Shown here one piece after another: positions 17,855 to 28,338 of a stretch of 64,000 bases of DNA (position 1 is the stretch's first letter; each line of letters starts with the position of its first letter). A program made the translations under genes and the position numbers. Below the pieces are notes generated by a model. It was not told the DNA's origin. It was given only the letters and a program-made list of their open reading frames with translations, and did no database searches. The stretch comes from Pseudomonas crudilactis. Its GTDB lineage: Bacteria > Pseudomonadota > Gammaproteobacteria > Pseudomonadales > Pseudomonadaceae. Location: positions 62,001 to 126,000 of the forward strand of contig NZ_WXVV01000005.1 of NCBI RefSeq assembly GCF_013433315.1, in the 5' to 3' direction.

Positions 17855-19177
17855 CTACTGAGTACGCAGGCTTTCCAGCAACTTGTGCGTCGGATAGCCG
17901 TCAGCCGGCCAGCCAAGCGACTGCTGCGCACTGCGAATCGCCTTACGGGTATTGGCGCCGATAATCCCATCCGCGGTGCCAGCATCGTAATTGCGCGCAC
18001 TCAGCAGGGTCTGCAATTCCATGCGCTCGGTACGGCTCAATGGCAGATCATCTTTTGGCCAGCTACCGCTGATCAAGCCCCCGCCATTGAAGCGCTCGGA
18101 GAGCAAACTCACGGCCAATGCGTAGGACGAAGAATTGTTGTACTTGAGGATCGCCCGGAAGTTATCGAGGATCAGAAACGCCGGACCACGATAACCCGCC
18201 GGCAACAGCAGGGCGGCGGAGAGTTGATCGGATCCCGCCGCGACTTGGCCGCTGTTCGGCAGAATCACTCCCAGTTGCCGCCATTCGGCGACGCTTTTGC
18301 GAGTGGCACCGTCAGCCAGCGTGTAGTTGAAGTCACCCGGCAATTGCACCTCGAATCCCCAAGGCTGCCCACGTTGCCAGCCGGAGCTCTGCAGATAATG
18401 CGCAGTCGATGCCAGTGCGTCGGCGGGGCTGCCCCAGATATCGCGGCGGCCATCGCCGTCGAAGTCCACGGCGTGAGTGTTGTAGGTGGTCGGAATGAAC
18501 TGGGTCTGCCCCATTGCGCCGGCCCACGAGCCAAGCATTTTCTCCGGTGTGATATCGCCCTGTTGCAGAATCTGCAGGGCTGCGATCAGTTGTGCGTGGG
18601 CAAAGCCCGGGCGACGGCCTTCATAGGCGAGGGTCGCCAGCGAGTTGATCACCGACTTGCTGCCCTGGACCTGACCGAAGTTGCTTTCCATACCCCACAC
18701 CGACACCAGCGTCTGCCGGTCGACGCCATAGCGCTGTTCGATGCTTTGCAGGACATCGGCGTATTGATCGATCAGTGCCTGGCCCTTACGCACCCGCAGC
18801 GGTGATAGAGCGCCGTCGAGGTATTCCCAGACCGGGCGCGAGAATTCCGGCTGACTGCGGTCGGCACGAATCACGCTGGCGTCGAAACTGACATTGGCAA
18901 ACGCGCGATCGAACAGATCAGGACGAATCCCGGCGGCCAGCGCATCCTTGCGGAAACTCGCCTGCCATTCGGCAAAGGTCTGAGTCGGCTGAAGATCAAG
19001 AGGGTCGGTGGACGGCACTACCGGCGGGATAATCGCTGGGGCCGTGGCAACCGGGGTGGCTTGAAGCGTTTGCGCGTCGGCGGCGGTGGGTTTTTCCGCG
19101 CAGGCGACCAGCAGAATGAAACTTGTGGCTGCGATCAATTGGCGAACAGGCCAACGATGGGAAAGACTAAAGGGCAT
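17855..19177 (-). CDS. sltB3: Lytic murein transglycosylase with peptidoglycan-binding domain (SltB3-like)
   Basis: 440 residues from ATG 19177 (MPFSLSHRWP). Lipobox LLVAC with C26 makes it a lipoprotein in this species. After a Pro/Ala-rich linker the MltB-type catalytic domain shows VWGMESNFG with the catalytic glutamate, SWAGAMGQTQFIPTTYNTHAVDFDGDGRRDIW, and YNNSSSYALAVSLLSERF. A C-terminal peptidoglycan-binding domain (LQTLLSARNYDAGTADGIIGANTRKAIRSAQQ) covers about the last 65 residues. It is the second MltB-family enzyme in the window and matches P. aeruginosa SltB3 (PA3992) in domain layout and gene neighbourhood. Confidence 0.92.
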   Translation of the reverse strand: MPFSLSHRWPVRQLIAATSFILLVACAEKPTAADAQTLQATPVATAPAIIPPVVPSTDPLDLQPTQTFAEWQASFRKDALAAGIRPDLFDRAFANVSFDASVIRADRSQPEFSRPVWEYLDGALSPLRVRKGQALIDQYADVLQSIEQRYGVDRQTLVSVWGMESNFGQVQGSKSVINSLATLAYEGRRPGFAHAQLIAALQILQQGDITPEKMLGSWAGAMGQTQFIPTTYNTHAVDFDGDGRRDIWGSPADALASTAHYLQSSGWQRGQPWGFEVQLPGDFNYTLADGATRKSVAEWRQLGVILPNSGQVAAGSDQLSAALLLPAGYRGPAFLILDNFRAILKYNNSSSYALAVSLLSERFNGGGLISGSWPKDDLPLSRTERMELQTLLSARNYDAGTADGIIGANTRKAIRSAQQSLGWPADGYPTHKLLESLRTQ

Positions 19178-19238
19178 GCACAGGTCCAGGGGATACGAAT
19201 CAGGTGCAGACCTTAACATGACCGGGGGGTACTGCGCT

Positions 19239-19403
19239 TCAAGCAGCCAGAAAGTAAGAAGCCTCCCAGCTGTCAGACTGGAAGGCTTCGCGGCGGTAGC
19301 TGCCTTTACCCTTGGTTGGTCGTTCCTGGCGACTGCGGAACAGGGGCTGGGCGACAATGGATTTGGCCTTGTTGGGGCCATGTTTCGATGGCTTTTTGCT
19401 CAT
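19239..19403 (-). CDS. arfA: Alternative ribosome-rescue factor A
   Basis: 54 residues starting MSKKPSKHGP. ArfA recruits release factor 2 to ribosomes stalled on messages without a stop codon, as a backup to tmRNA. The family core is visible: AQPLFRSRQERPTKGKGSYRRE, including the KGKGSY stretch that sits in the mRNA channel, followed by WEAS. ATG 19403 has GAGAG 7 bases upstream. The coding sequence contains its own hairpin (19258-19289), as known for arfA of enterobacteria. It lies between holA and sltB3 on the same strand, 61 bases upstream of the sltB3 start. Confidence 0.88.
   Translation of the reverse strand: MSKKPSKHGPNKAKSIVAQPLFRSRQERPTKGKGSYRREAFQSDSWEASYFLAA
19258..19289 (-). promoter_or_regulatory. 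In-gene hairpin of arfA (probable RNase III/termination site)
   Basis: Within codons 39-49 of arfA the transcript can form a 12-base-pair stem (GAAGCCTTCCAG pairing with CTGGGAGGCTTC, one G-U pair) with an 8-base loop, followed by TTACTTT. In E. coli a comparable hairpin causes termination or RNase III cleavage before the stop codon, so the message is non-stop and the protein is tagged by tmRNA when tmRNA is active. The same control is inferred here. Confidence 0.75.
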
Positions 19404-19498
19404 GAGGATTCTCTCGAGTGAGTGAGTTTCGCGGGGGAAATAATCTGCCGATGTCGGGCGTCTGTCCAGTTCCTGTTGTGTGGGAATGTTTTGACGCT

Positions 19499-19563
19499 TT
19501 CGCGAGCAAGCTCGCTCCCACATTTGGAATGCATTTCAATGTGGGAGCGAGTTTGCTCGCGAA
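19499..19563. repeat. Paired REP palindrome (GTGGGAGCGAG type)
   Basis: Arms at 19499-19523 and 19539-19563 with one or two mismatches (AAGCTCGC against GTTTGCTC side), spacer of 15 bases. It lies in the 183-base gap between holA and arfA and may process or end the holA message. Confidence 0.92.
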
Positions 19564-19586
19564 TGGCTGTTATGCGGTAGAGCAGG

Positions 19587-20624
19587 TTATTCGGCGGGGA
19601 GTGTCAAACGCTGGCCGGACATCAACAATGCCAAGCGACTCAGGCTCATCCACGGCGAACCGGCAGCCTGGCCTTTGATCTGCGCGTCGATCCGCTGTGC
19701 TTCGAGCAGCAACTGCGCCCAGCGTTGCGCCGAGTAGCGCTGCAGGGCTTTGCTCATCAGTGGTTTGCGCTTGTCCCAAACTGGCGGTTTGGCCTGACTG
19801 AAGCACTTGTCCAGCGGCGTGCCCTGACTGTATTGCAACGAGATGTTGGCCAACAGCCGCAACTCCCGAGCCAGCGCCCAGAGAATCACCGGTGGTTCGA
19901 CTCCTTCACCGCGCAAGCCTTCCAGCATGCGCAATGCGTGAGCCGGCTCGCCGTTGAGCACCGCATCGGTCAAGCCAAACACATCGAAGCGCGCGCTGTC
20001 GGCTACGGCAGCCTGCACGGTTTCAACGGTGATCTGGCCACCTTCGGCCATCAGCTTGAGCTTTTCGATTTCTTGCGCGGCAGCGAGCAGGTTGCCCTCG
20101 ACACGCGCAGCAATCAATTCGACCGCGTCCTGGCTGGCCGACAGGCCGGCTTGCGACAGACGCTGACGTATCCAGCTCGGCAACTGATTGGCGTCCACCG
20201 GCCAGATCTGGATGAACTGGGTTTGCTGGCCTTCGACCAGCGCCTTGCCCCACTTGGTCTTCTGCGCGCTGCCATCGAGCTTGGGCAAGCTGATCAGCAG
20301 CACCGTGTCTTCAGCAGGACGCGAGCAGTATTCGATGAATGCAGCAGCGCCCTTGTCACCGGGTTTACCCGAGGGCAGACGCAGTTCCAACAGACGCTTT
20401 TCAGCAAACAACGACATGCTGGCACCGGCCTGCAACAACGTGCCCCAATCGAAATTGGCGTCGGCGGCAAAGACCTGGCGTTCGTCAAAACCTTGCTGGC
20501 GCGCAGCACTGCGAATGGCGTCGGCAGCTTCCTGGCACAGCAGCGGGTCATCGCCGCTGATGATGTAGACCGGCGCCAGAGCGCCTTGCAGGTGTTTACC
20601 GAGTTGGGCGGGAGCGAGCTTCAT
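19587..20624 (-). CDS. holA: DNA polymerase III delta subunit
   Basis: Clamp-loader wrench that opens the beta sliding clamp. 345 residues, full length. Seen: MKLAPAQLGKHLQGALAPVYIISGDDPLLCQEAADAIR (the N-terminal clamp-binding region), the SLPKLDGSAQKTKWGKAL loop, and the AAA+-like lid and collar region with RVEGNLLAAAQEIEKLKLM and ILWALARELRLLANI. It follows lptE by 39 bases in a conserved leuS-lptE-holA order. Confidence 0.95.
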   Translation of the reverse strand: MKLAPAQLGKHLQGALAPVYIISGDDPLLCQEAADAIRSAARQQGFDERQVFAADANFDWGTLLQAGASMSLFAEKRLLELRLPSGKPGDKGAAAFIEYCSRPAEDTVLLISLPKLDGSAQKTKWGKALVEGQQTQFIQIWPVDANQLPSWIRQRLSQAGLSASQDAVELIAARVEGNLLAAAQEIEKLKLMAEGGQITVETVQAAVADSARFDVFGLTDAVLNGEPAHALRMLEGLRGEGVEPPVILWALARELRLLANISLQYSQGTPLDKCFSQAKPPVWDKRKPLMSKALQRYSAQRWAQLLLEAQRIDAQIKGQAAGSPWMSLSRLALLMSGQRLTLPAE

Positions 20625-20637
20625 AAGAAACGTCGAA

Positions 20638-20657
20638 CGGGGCGCCTGAGCGCCCCG
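20638..20657 (-). terminator. Hairpin between lptE and holA
   Basis: An 8-base-pair GC stem (CGGGGCGC, 20638-20645 with 20650-20657) with a 4-base loop lies in the 39-base gap between lptE and holA. There is no T-run on the minus strand, so it is more likely an attenuating or stabilising structure than a complete terminator. Confidence 0.4.
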
Positions 20658-20663
20658 AACGTC

Positions 20664-21269
20664 TTACTGCTGCGGTATTTCGAGCGGCGACTGACGCGGG
20701 GTTTCCGCTTCAGCCTTTTGCGCTGCTTGCAGCGCATCGGCTTCAGCCCTGGCGCGGTCATTGGCGGCTTGCTGCAACTGTTGCAGTTGGCCCGGAGTCA
20801 GCTGCTGCAGACGCAGCATCATGCGCTGAACCAGCTCGCGGCGGGTTTCATTACGTGCATCGTTGGCTTCCTGGTCGGAACCGACGAGGTTATTGCCGTC
20901 GTGAATGAACACCTTTTGCACTTCAAGCTTGTCACTCAGCAGTGGCAGGTTCTTGTCGCCGCGGATGTCGTAGTTCAGGACGGTCGTGACCTGATACTCA
21001 CCCGTGCGACCGGCGCCTGCGTAACTGAGGATGCGCTGGCTTTCCTGCTCGTCAGCCAGGTACAGCTTGTACGGAGCGCCGCTGTACACCTTGACGCCGC
21101 TCGACTCCAGCACCTGGCGCAGTTGCGTGACAGTCTCGCCGTAGGCGTTACGGGCGCTCAGGTCGAGCTCCTTGATCGCCAGTTCGGTGGTGCCGGTGCC
21201 GCGCAGCTGGAAACCACAGGCGCTCAAAAGGACGGCAAGGCCCATCACCAGCAGATTGCGTTTGATCAT
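20664..21269 (-). CDS. lptE: LPS-assembly lipoprotein LptE
   Basis: Outer-membrane lipoprotein that plugs the LptD barrel and helps insert lipopolysaccharide. 201 residues. Signal peptide with lipobox LLSAC (C18), then GFQLRGTG, the family hallmark. The beta core reaches about residue 150; the tail (about 150-201) is a Gln/Ala-rich helix typical of Pseudomonas LptE. It lies between leuS and holA on the minus strand. Confidence 0.95.
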   Translation of the reverse strand: MIKRNLLVMGLAVLLSACGFQLRGTGTTELAIKELDLSARNAYGETVTQLRQVLESSGVKVYSGAPYKLYLADEQESQRILSYAGAGRTGEYQVTTVLNYDIRGDKNLPLLSDKLEVQKVFIHDGNNLVGSDQEANDARNETRRELVQRMMLRLQQLTPGQLQQLQQAANDRARAEADALQAAQKAEAETPRQSPLEIPQQ

Positions 21270-21326
21270 TGTGTTGCTCCCCTTGAAACCACGTGGGCCG
21301 ACTGTACGGCCCGAAAGGTTTTACTT

Positions 21327-21348
21327 GGCGTCAGGCGAACCTGACGCC
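21327..21348 (-). terminator. Hairpin with TTCG loop between leuS and lptE
   Basis: In the leuS-lptE gap the minus-strand transcript forms a perfect 9-base-pair stem (GGCGTCAGG with CCTGACGCC) closed by a TTCG tetraloop. Only AAGTAAAACCTTT follows, so termination would be partial; it may set the ratio of leuS to lptE-holA message. Confidence 0.5.
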
Positions 21349-21356
21349 CGATCCAA

Positions 21357-24083
<2,727 letters not shown>

Positions 24084-24218
24084 CTAGGGAAACCCTGATT
24101 ACAGCTGTTTGGTACGGCAAATCCATGACGAGGGCCGTTGGTCGCGGCGTGCAGCCGGTTTGTGCAGCGAAGCTAAGCTCTAACTGGGGAGTGAGTCTTA
24201 TCTTCAATGAGGTGAGGG

Positions 24219-24542
24219 ATGGTGGAGCAACGGCAGAAAAACGTCACGAAACCTGAGTTGTACGAGCGGTTGATGAACCGTCTGGGCATGGCCCTGGATG
24301 CTGCCAAAACCGCTGACCGGCTGCGCGACGAGCGCCCCTTGGAACTGGAATTGCGTGGCTTGAGCCCCGCCGAGTTCAAACTGGTCAAGGCCTATCTGGA
24401 TCGTAGTGAACGTGAAACGCATGGATGCTTGTCGCAGGCAGTGAAGCAGCTCGATGCAGCACATTCGGCCAAGGTCATCTGGCTCAAGGACAAGGCGCCC
24501 GGCAGAGACACCGTCAAGGTACGGGCTTTGCAGGCCAAGTAA
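24219..24542 (+). CDS. Conserved hypothetical protein, small and charged
   Basis: 107 residues, start ATG 24219 with GAGG about 9 bases upstream. No signal peptide or membrane segment. It is predicted mostly helical and rich in Lys, Arg, Leu and Ala (for example YERLMNRLGMALDAAKTADRLRDERPLELELRGLSPAEFKLVKAYLDR). Its place between leuS and the lnt side matches the hypothetical gene next to leuS in other Pseudomonas. I do not recognise a functional family. It is divergent from leuS across 255 bases that hold both promoters. Confidence 0.75.
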   Translation: MVEQRQKNVTKPELYERLMNRLGMALDAAKTADRLRDERPLELELRGLSPAEFKLVKAYLDRSERETHGCLSQAVKQLDAAHSAKVIWLKDKAPGRDTVKVRALQAK

Positions 24543-24624
24543 GCGCATGGCAGGTCATGAAGCGGATCTTTTTCAACAGGATCCCACCCTATCGGTTGTC
24601 GCGTTGTATTAACCCACTTAGGCT

Positions 24625-24648
24625 TCGGGCATCTTTGGAGATGCCCGA
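24625..24648 (+). promoter_or_regulatory. Hairpin covering the ribosome site of the YdcF-like gene
   Basis: A 9-base-pair stem (TCGGGCATC, 24625-24633, with GATGCCCGA, 24640-24648) has a 6-base loop TTTGGA. The GGAG ribosome site (24637-24640) lies in the loop and first stem base, and the A of the ATG closes the stem. It could limit translation; alternatively it is a weak terminator of the gene before it (no T-run). Confidence 0.5.
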
Positions 24649-25415
24649 TGCCTTTTCGTTATTTCATCAAACAACTTCTATTGCCGCCCGGCATTCTTTT
24701 GCTGCTGTTGCTGATTGCCTGGTGGCTGCGCCGCTCGCGGCCCCGGCTCGCTGGCGTGTGCTTTGCCATTGGGTTTGGTGGTTTCTGCCTGATGAGTCTG
24801 CCGGTGGTCGTGCAATGGGGCGCCAGGTCTCTGGAGCGCGAGCCGCCGCTGGCCCGTGAAGAATGGGCAACGCTGGCGCAGCGCGCCGATGCCATTGTGG
24901 TGCTGGGCTCCGGGCGTGAGCGCGGTGATCTGGCCTGGGGTGAGGATCAGCCGACCGGTGTGGGGCTTGAGCGTCAGCGCTATGCCGCGCGGCTGGCCAA
25001 GGCATCCGGGTTGCCGATTCTGACCAGTGGTGGGCTGCATTATGGTACGCCGCCGACGGAGGCGAAGTTGATGGCGGATTCATTGCGTGACGACTTCGAT
25101 GTTGGGGTGCGTTGGCAGGAGGGTGAAAGCCGCACCACATGGGAAAACGCCAGATTCACTGCGAATATTTTGTTGCCGCAAGGGATCAAGCGTGTGGTTG
25201 TGATTACTCAGGCCTGGCACATGCCGCGAGCGGTGTGGAGTTTTCAGCAGGCGGGGTTTGAAGTGGTTCCGGCGCCAGTGGGGTTTCTGGGTACCGATAA
25301 CGCAAGACCTTTCGGTGGCTGGCTGCCGGAGTTCAAATCGATCTGGCAGAGCGGACAACTGTTGAATGAAGCGGTGGGGCAGGTGGGGTATTCACTGTTT
25401 TACCGGGCTGAATGA
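24648..25415 (+). CDS. YdcF/ElyC-family membrane protein (DUF218)
   Basis: 255 residues from ATG 24648. Two N-terminal membrane spans (about 8-25 and 35-55) are followed by a DUF218 domain facing the periplasm: DAIVVLGSGRERGDL, a SGLPILTSGGLHYGTPPTEAKLMADSL stretch, SRTTWENARFTANIL and KRVVVITQAWHMPRAVWSFQQAGFEVVPAP. E. coli relatives ElyC and SanA affect envelope integrity and lipid-carrier metabolism; the reaction is not established. Start and stop lie between two hairpins, with an inverted repeat directly at the 3' end. Confidence 0.88.
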   Translation: MPFRYFIKQLLLPPGILLLLLLIAWWLRRSRPRLAGVCFAIGFGGFCLMSLPVVVQWGARSLEREPPLAREEWATLAQRADAIVVLGSGRERGDLAWGEDQPTGVGLERQRYAARLAKASGLPILTSGGLHYGTPPTEAKLMADSLRDDFDVGVRWQEGESRTTWENARFTANILLPQGIKRVVVITQAWHMPRAVWSFQQAGFEVVPAPVGFLGTDNARPFGGWLPEFKSIWQSGQLLNEAVGQVGYSLFYRAE

Positions 25416-25444
25416 TCATTCCCACGCGGAGCGTGGGAATGATC
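25414..25444. repeat. Inverted repeat at the convergent ends of the YdcF-like gene and lnt
   Basis: Perfect 14-base arms (GATCATTCCCACGC, 25414-25427 and its complement 25431-25444) with a 3-base spacer, overlapping the stop of the plus gene. This short palindrome is a known type of dispersed repeat in Pseudomonas and may end transcripts from both sides. Confidence 0.8.
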
Positions 25445-25457
25445 GCTGTCGGGGGCT

Positions 25458-26981
25458 TTAAAGCGTTTTCGACATCCGGCTCGCCATCAGTGCCCAGCCA
25501 AACAGCAGCACGCAAACAATCATCAGCGGCCACGAACGGTATTGCAGATACGGCGTCAGGTTATGCATTGGCACCACCTCACCATAGAGCACGCCCTGTT
25601 CAAACTGCGGAATCTGCTCGGTGATCTGCCCGAAAGGGTTGATCAGCCCGGTCACACCGTTGTTGGTCGCGCGAATCATCCAGCGGCCCGCTTCCAGCGC
25701 ACGCATCTGCGCCATTTGCAAATGTTGCAGCGGGCCGATCGAGGTGCCGAACCAGGTGTCATTGCTGATCGTCAGCAACAGATCGCTGCGTGCCGACAGG
25801 CCTGCGGCGAAGTCCGGGTACACCACTTCGTAGCAGATGAACGGCGCAACCTGATACCCCTTGGCCTGCAACAGCGCCTGATCGGCCGGGCCGCGGGCAA
25901 AGTCGGACATCGGCAGGTCGAAGAATGCGATCAAACCACGCAGGATGTCCTGCAGTGGCACGTATTCACCGAACGGCACCAGTTTTTGCTTGAGGTAAGT
26001 ACCGTCGCCTTCGCCCACCACGGTGATACCGTTGAAGAAGCGTCTTTCGTGACGGACCATTTCGCGAATCGGCACACCGGTGATCAGCGCTGATTTACGC
26101 TCGGCGGCGAAGTTGCCCATCATGTTCAGATAGCCCTCGGCAGACTCCTTGAGCACCGGCACGGCGGTTTCCGGCCAGATCAGCAGATCCACTGGTTTGG
26201 AGCGGAAACTCAGATCCCGGTACAGGGCCAGTTGCGCGTTGAGTTCGGCCGGGTCCCATTTCATGCTTTGCGCGACGTTGCCCTGAATCGCAGCAACGCT
26301 CAGCGGCGCGCCCGACGGACTGGTCCAGGCGTGACCCTTGAGCGCAATGCCCGCTGCCCACGGCCCGATCAGCAGTACCAAGCCCGCCACCACAAAGCCT
26401 TTGCGCCCGGTCTGCAGCAACCGTGGAGCGTTGTAGATCAGCGCCGCGGTCAGCGCCAGAGTGAACGACACCAGCCACATGCCGCCGACCGGCGCGAGCC
26501 CGGCCAGCGGGCCATCGAGTTGGCTGTAACCTGAATACAGCCACGGGAAACCGGTGAGGAACCAGCCACGAAACATTTCCTGTGCCACCCACAGGGCGGC
26601 AAATGCCAAGGCATCGGCCAGCGGCGCTTCGTTACGGCGCAACCAGCGCGCCCATAACCAGGCGGGCAGGGCGAAGAACCAGGCAATCGCCGCCGTGAAC
26701 AACAGCATCAGGAATCCGGCCAGCAGCACCGAAGCGCCACCGAAGTGGTGAATGCTGTAATAGATCCAACTGGTGCCGGCGCCGAACAGGCCGAAACCGA
26801 AACACCAGCCACGGCCCAGTGCCTGACGCGGGCTCAGTTCACGCAAGCCGGCATAGAACAGGCCGACCGCCAGCAAAGCCAGCGGCCAGATATTGAAAGG
26901 CGCCAGAGCGAAGGTGGTGATTGCACCGGCCGCCACGGCCAGCAGGTTACCGGGCCAGCCGGGGCGGGTTGTCCAGCGCAT
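25458..26981 (-). CDS. lnt: Apolipoprotein N-acyltransferase
   Basis: Adds the third acyl chain to lipoproteins at the inner membrane. 507 residues. Eight or so membrane spans lie in the first 210 residues and one at the end. The periplasmic nitrilase-like domain carries the Glu-Lys-Cys triad: LLIWPETAVPVL, KQKLVPFGEYVPLQ and PFICYEVVYPDF, then ISNDTWFGTSIGPLQHLQMAQMRALE. It is the last gene of the minus-strand cluster, 17 bases after corC. Confidence 0.97.
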   Translation of the reverse strand: MRWTTRPGWPGNLLAVAAGAITTFALAPFNIWPLALLAVGLFYAGLRELSPRQALGRGWCFGFGLFGAGTSWIYYSIHHFGGASVLLAGFLMLLFTAAIAWFFALPAWLWARWLRRNEAPLADALAFAALWVAQEMFRGWFLTGFPWLYSGYSQLDGPLAGLAPVGGMWLVSFTLALTAALIYNAPRLLQTGRKGFVVAGLVLLIGPWAAGIALKGHAWTSPSGAPLSVAAIQGNVAQSMKWDPAELNAQLALYRDLSFRSKPVDLLIWPETAVPVLKESAEGYLNMMGNFAAERKSALITGVPIREMVRHERRFFNGITVVGEGDGTYLKQKLVPFGEYVPLQDILRGLIAFFDLPMSDFARGPADQALLQAKGYQVAPFICYEVVYPDFAAGLSARSDLLLTISNDTWFGTSIGPLQHLQMAQMRALEAGRWMIRATNNGVTGLINPFGQITEQIPQFEQGVLYGEVVPMHNLTPYLQYRSWPLMIVCVLLFGWALMASRMSKTL

Positions 26982-26998
26982 TTCAATCCTTAGAGGTA

Positions 26999-27838
26999 TT
27001 ACCGGGCGATAGGGGTCAGTCGCAGCAAGTGAATCCGACGGCTGTCGGCGTTCAGGATGCGGAAACGATAGGCGCCGATTTCAGTGATTTCGTTGCGTTT
27101 TGGCAAGTGCCCGAACGCGCTCATCACCAGGCCGCCGACGGTGTCGAACTCATCGTCGGAGAATTCGCTGTCGAAGAACTCGTTGAAGTTCTCGATCGGC
27201 GTCAGGGCCTTGATCAGGAAGTCGCCGCTCGGCAGTGGTTTGATGTAGCTGTCTTCTTCGACGTCGTGCTCGTCTTCGATGTCGCCGACGATCTGCTCCA
27301 GCACGTCCTCGATGGTCACCAGACCGGCCACGCCGCCGTATTCGTCGATGACGATGGCCATGTGGTTGTGGTTGGCGCGGAATTCGCGCAGCAACACGTT
27401 CAGGCGCTTGGACTCCGGCACGAACGTGGCCGGGCGCAGCAGATCCTTGATGTTGAAGCTGTCGCCGTTCTCCTTGAGGATCAGCGGCAGCAGATCCTTG
27501 GCCAGCAGCACGCCCATCACGTCGTCATGGCTTTCGCCGATGACCGGATAGCGCGAGTGGGCCGAGTCGACCACGGCCGGGAGGAATTCACGGGGTGTCT
27601 GGGTCGCCTTGATGCTGATCATCTGCGAGCGCGGCACCATGATGTCGCGTACTTGCAGGTCAGCCACCTGAATGGCGCCTTCGACGATGGCCAGCGCTTC
27701 GCTGTCCAGCAGTTTGTTCTGATGTGCATCACGCAGCAGCTCGAGGAGCTCCTGACGGTTCTTCGGCTCGTGGGCAAAAGCCTGGGTCAGTTTACCCAGC
27801 CATGACTTCTGCCCGTTGCTCGATCGATCTTCGCTCAT
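26999..27838 (-). CDS. corC: CorC/CNNM-type CBS-domain protein
   Basis: 279 residues, cytoplasmic, without the membrane domain of larger CNNM proteins. Two CBS domains (about 70-195; VRDIMVPRSQMISIKATQTP, VIDEYGGVAGLVTIEDVLEQIVGDIEDEHD) are followed by a CorC_HlyC domain (about 205-277; TVGGLVMSAFGHLPKRNEITEIGAYRFRIL). Members bind adenosine nucleotides and influence Mg/Co efflux or envelope processes. The ybeY-corC-lnt order is conserved in gammaproteobacteria, where corC (ybeX) is also tied to ribosome metabolism. Confidence 0.95.
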   Translation of the reverse strand: MSEDRSSNGQKSWLGKLTQAFAHEPKNRQELLELLRDAHQNKLLDSEALAIVEGAIQVADLQVRDIMVPRSQMISIKATQTPREFLPAVVDSAHSRYPVIGESHDDVMGVLLAKDLLPLILKENGDSFNIKDLLRPATFVPESKRLNVLLREFRANHNHMAIVIDEYGGVAGLVTIEDVLEQIVGDIEDEHDVEEDSYIKPLPSGDFLIKALTPIENFNEFFDSEFSDDEFDTVGGLVMSAFGHLPKRNEITEIGAYRFRILNADSRRIHLLRLTPIAR

Positions 27839-27843
27839 AGCGA

Positions 27844-28338
27844 TTACTCTGAATCCTTTGTTGTAACGATAGGGGATGTTTCGGGTTCGTCGTCCGCGTA
27901 CGGATCGGGATAGCCCAATTCGGCAAGCAACTCGCGTTCCAGTGCTTCCATTTCTTCGGCTTCTTCGTCATCTATATGGTCGTAACCGAGCAGATGCAAG
28001 CAGCCGTGAATGACCAGATGTGCCCAGTGGGCCTTTAGTTCCTTGCCTTGTTCTGCGGCTTCGCGCTCGACCACGGCCACGCAGATCACCAGATCGCCGA
28101 GCAATGGGATGTCGAGAAACTCGTCGGGCACTTCAGCCGGGAACGACAGGACGTTGGTCGCGTAATCCTTGTGGCGCCAGGTGTGGTTGAGCTCGCGGCC
28201 TTCCTCCTCGTCGACCAGACGAATGGTCATTTCCGAGTCGGCGGTGCGCTGGCGCAGGGCCAGTTCGCACCACCGGCGGAAGTCGGCTTCACTCGGCGCG
28301 TTCGCGTCAGTCGCGATTTGCAGGTCTAGCTCAAGCAT
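27844..28338 (-). CDS. ybeY: Endoribonuclease YbeY
   Basis: Metal-dependent RNase for 16S rRNA 3'-end maturation and ribosome quality control. 164 residues from ATG 28338 ([11 protein letters not shown]), overlapping the end of ybeZ by 8 bases; a longer frame upstream is less likely. Marks: [27 protein letters not shown], and the zinc site [15 protein letters not shown]. The C-terminus is acidic (Asp/Glu-rich tail of about 30 residues). Confidence 0.96.
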   Translation of the reverse strand: MLELDLQIATDANAPSEADFRRWCELALRQRTADSEMTIRLVDEEEGRELNHTWRHKDYATNVLSFPAEVPDEFLDIPLLGDLVICVAVVEREAAEQGKELKAHWAHLVIHGCLHLLGYDHIDDEEAEEMEALERELLAELGYPDPYADDEPETSPIVTTKDSE

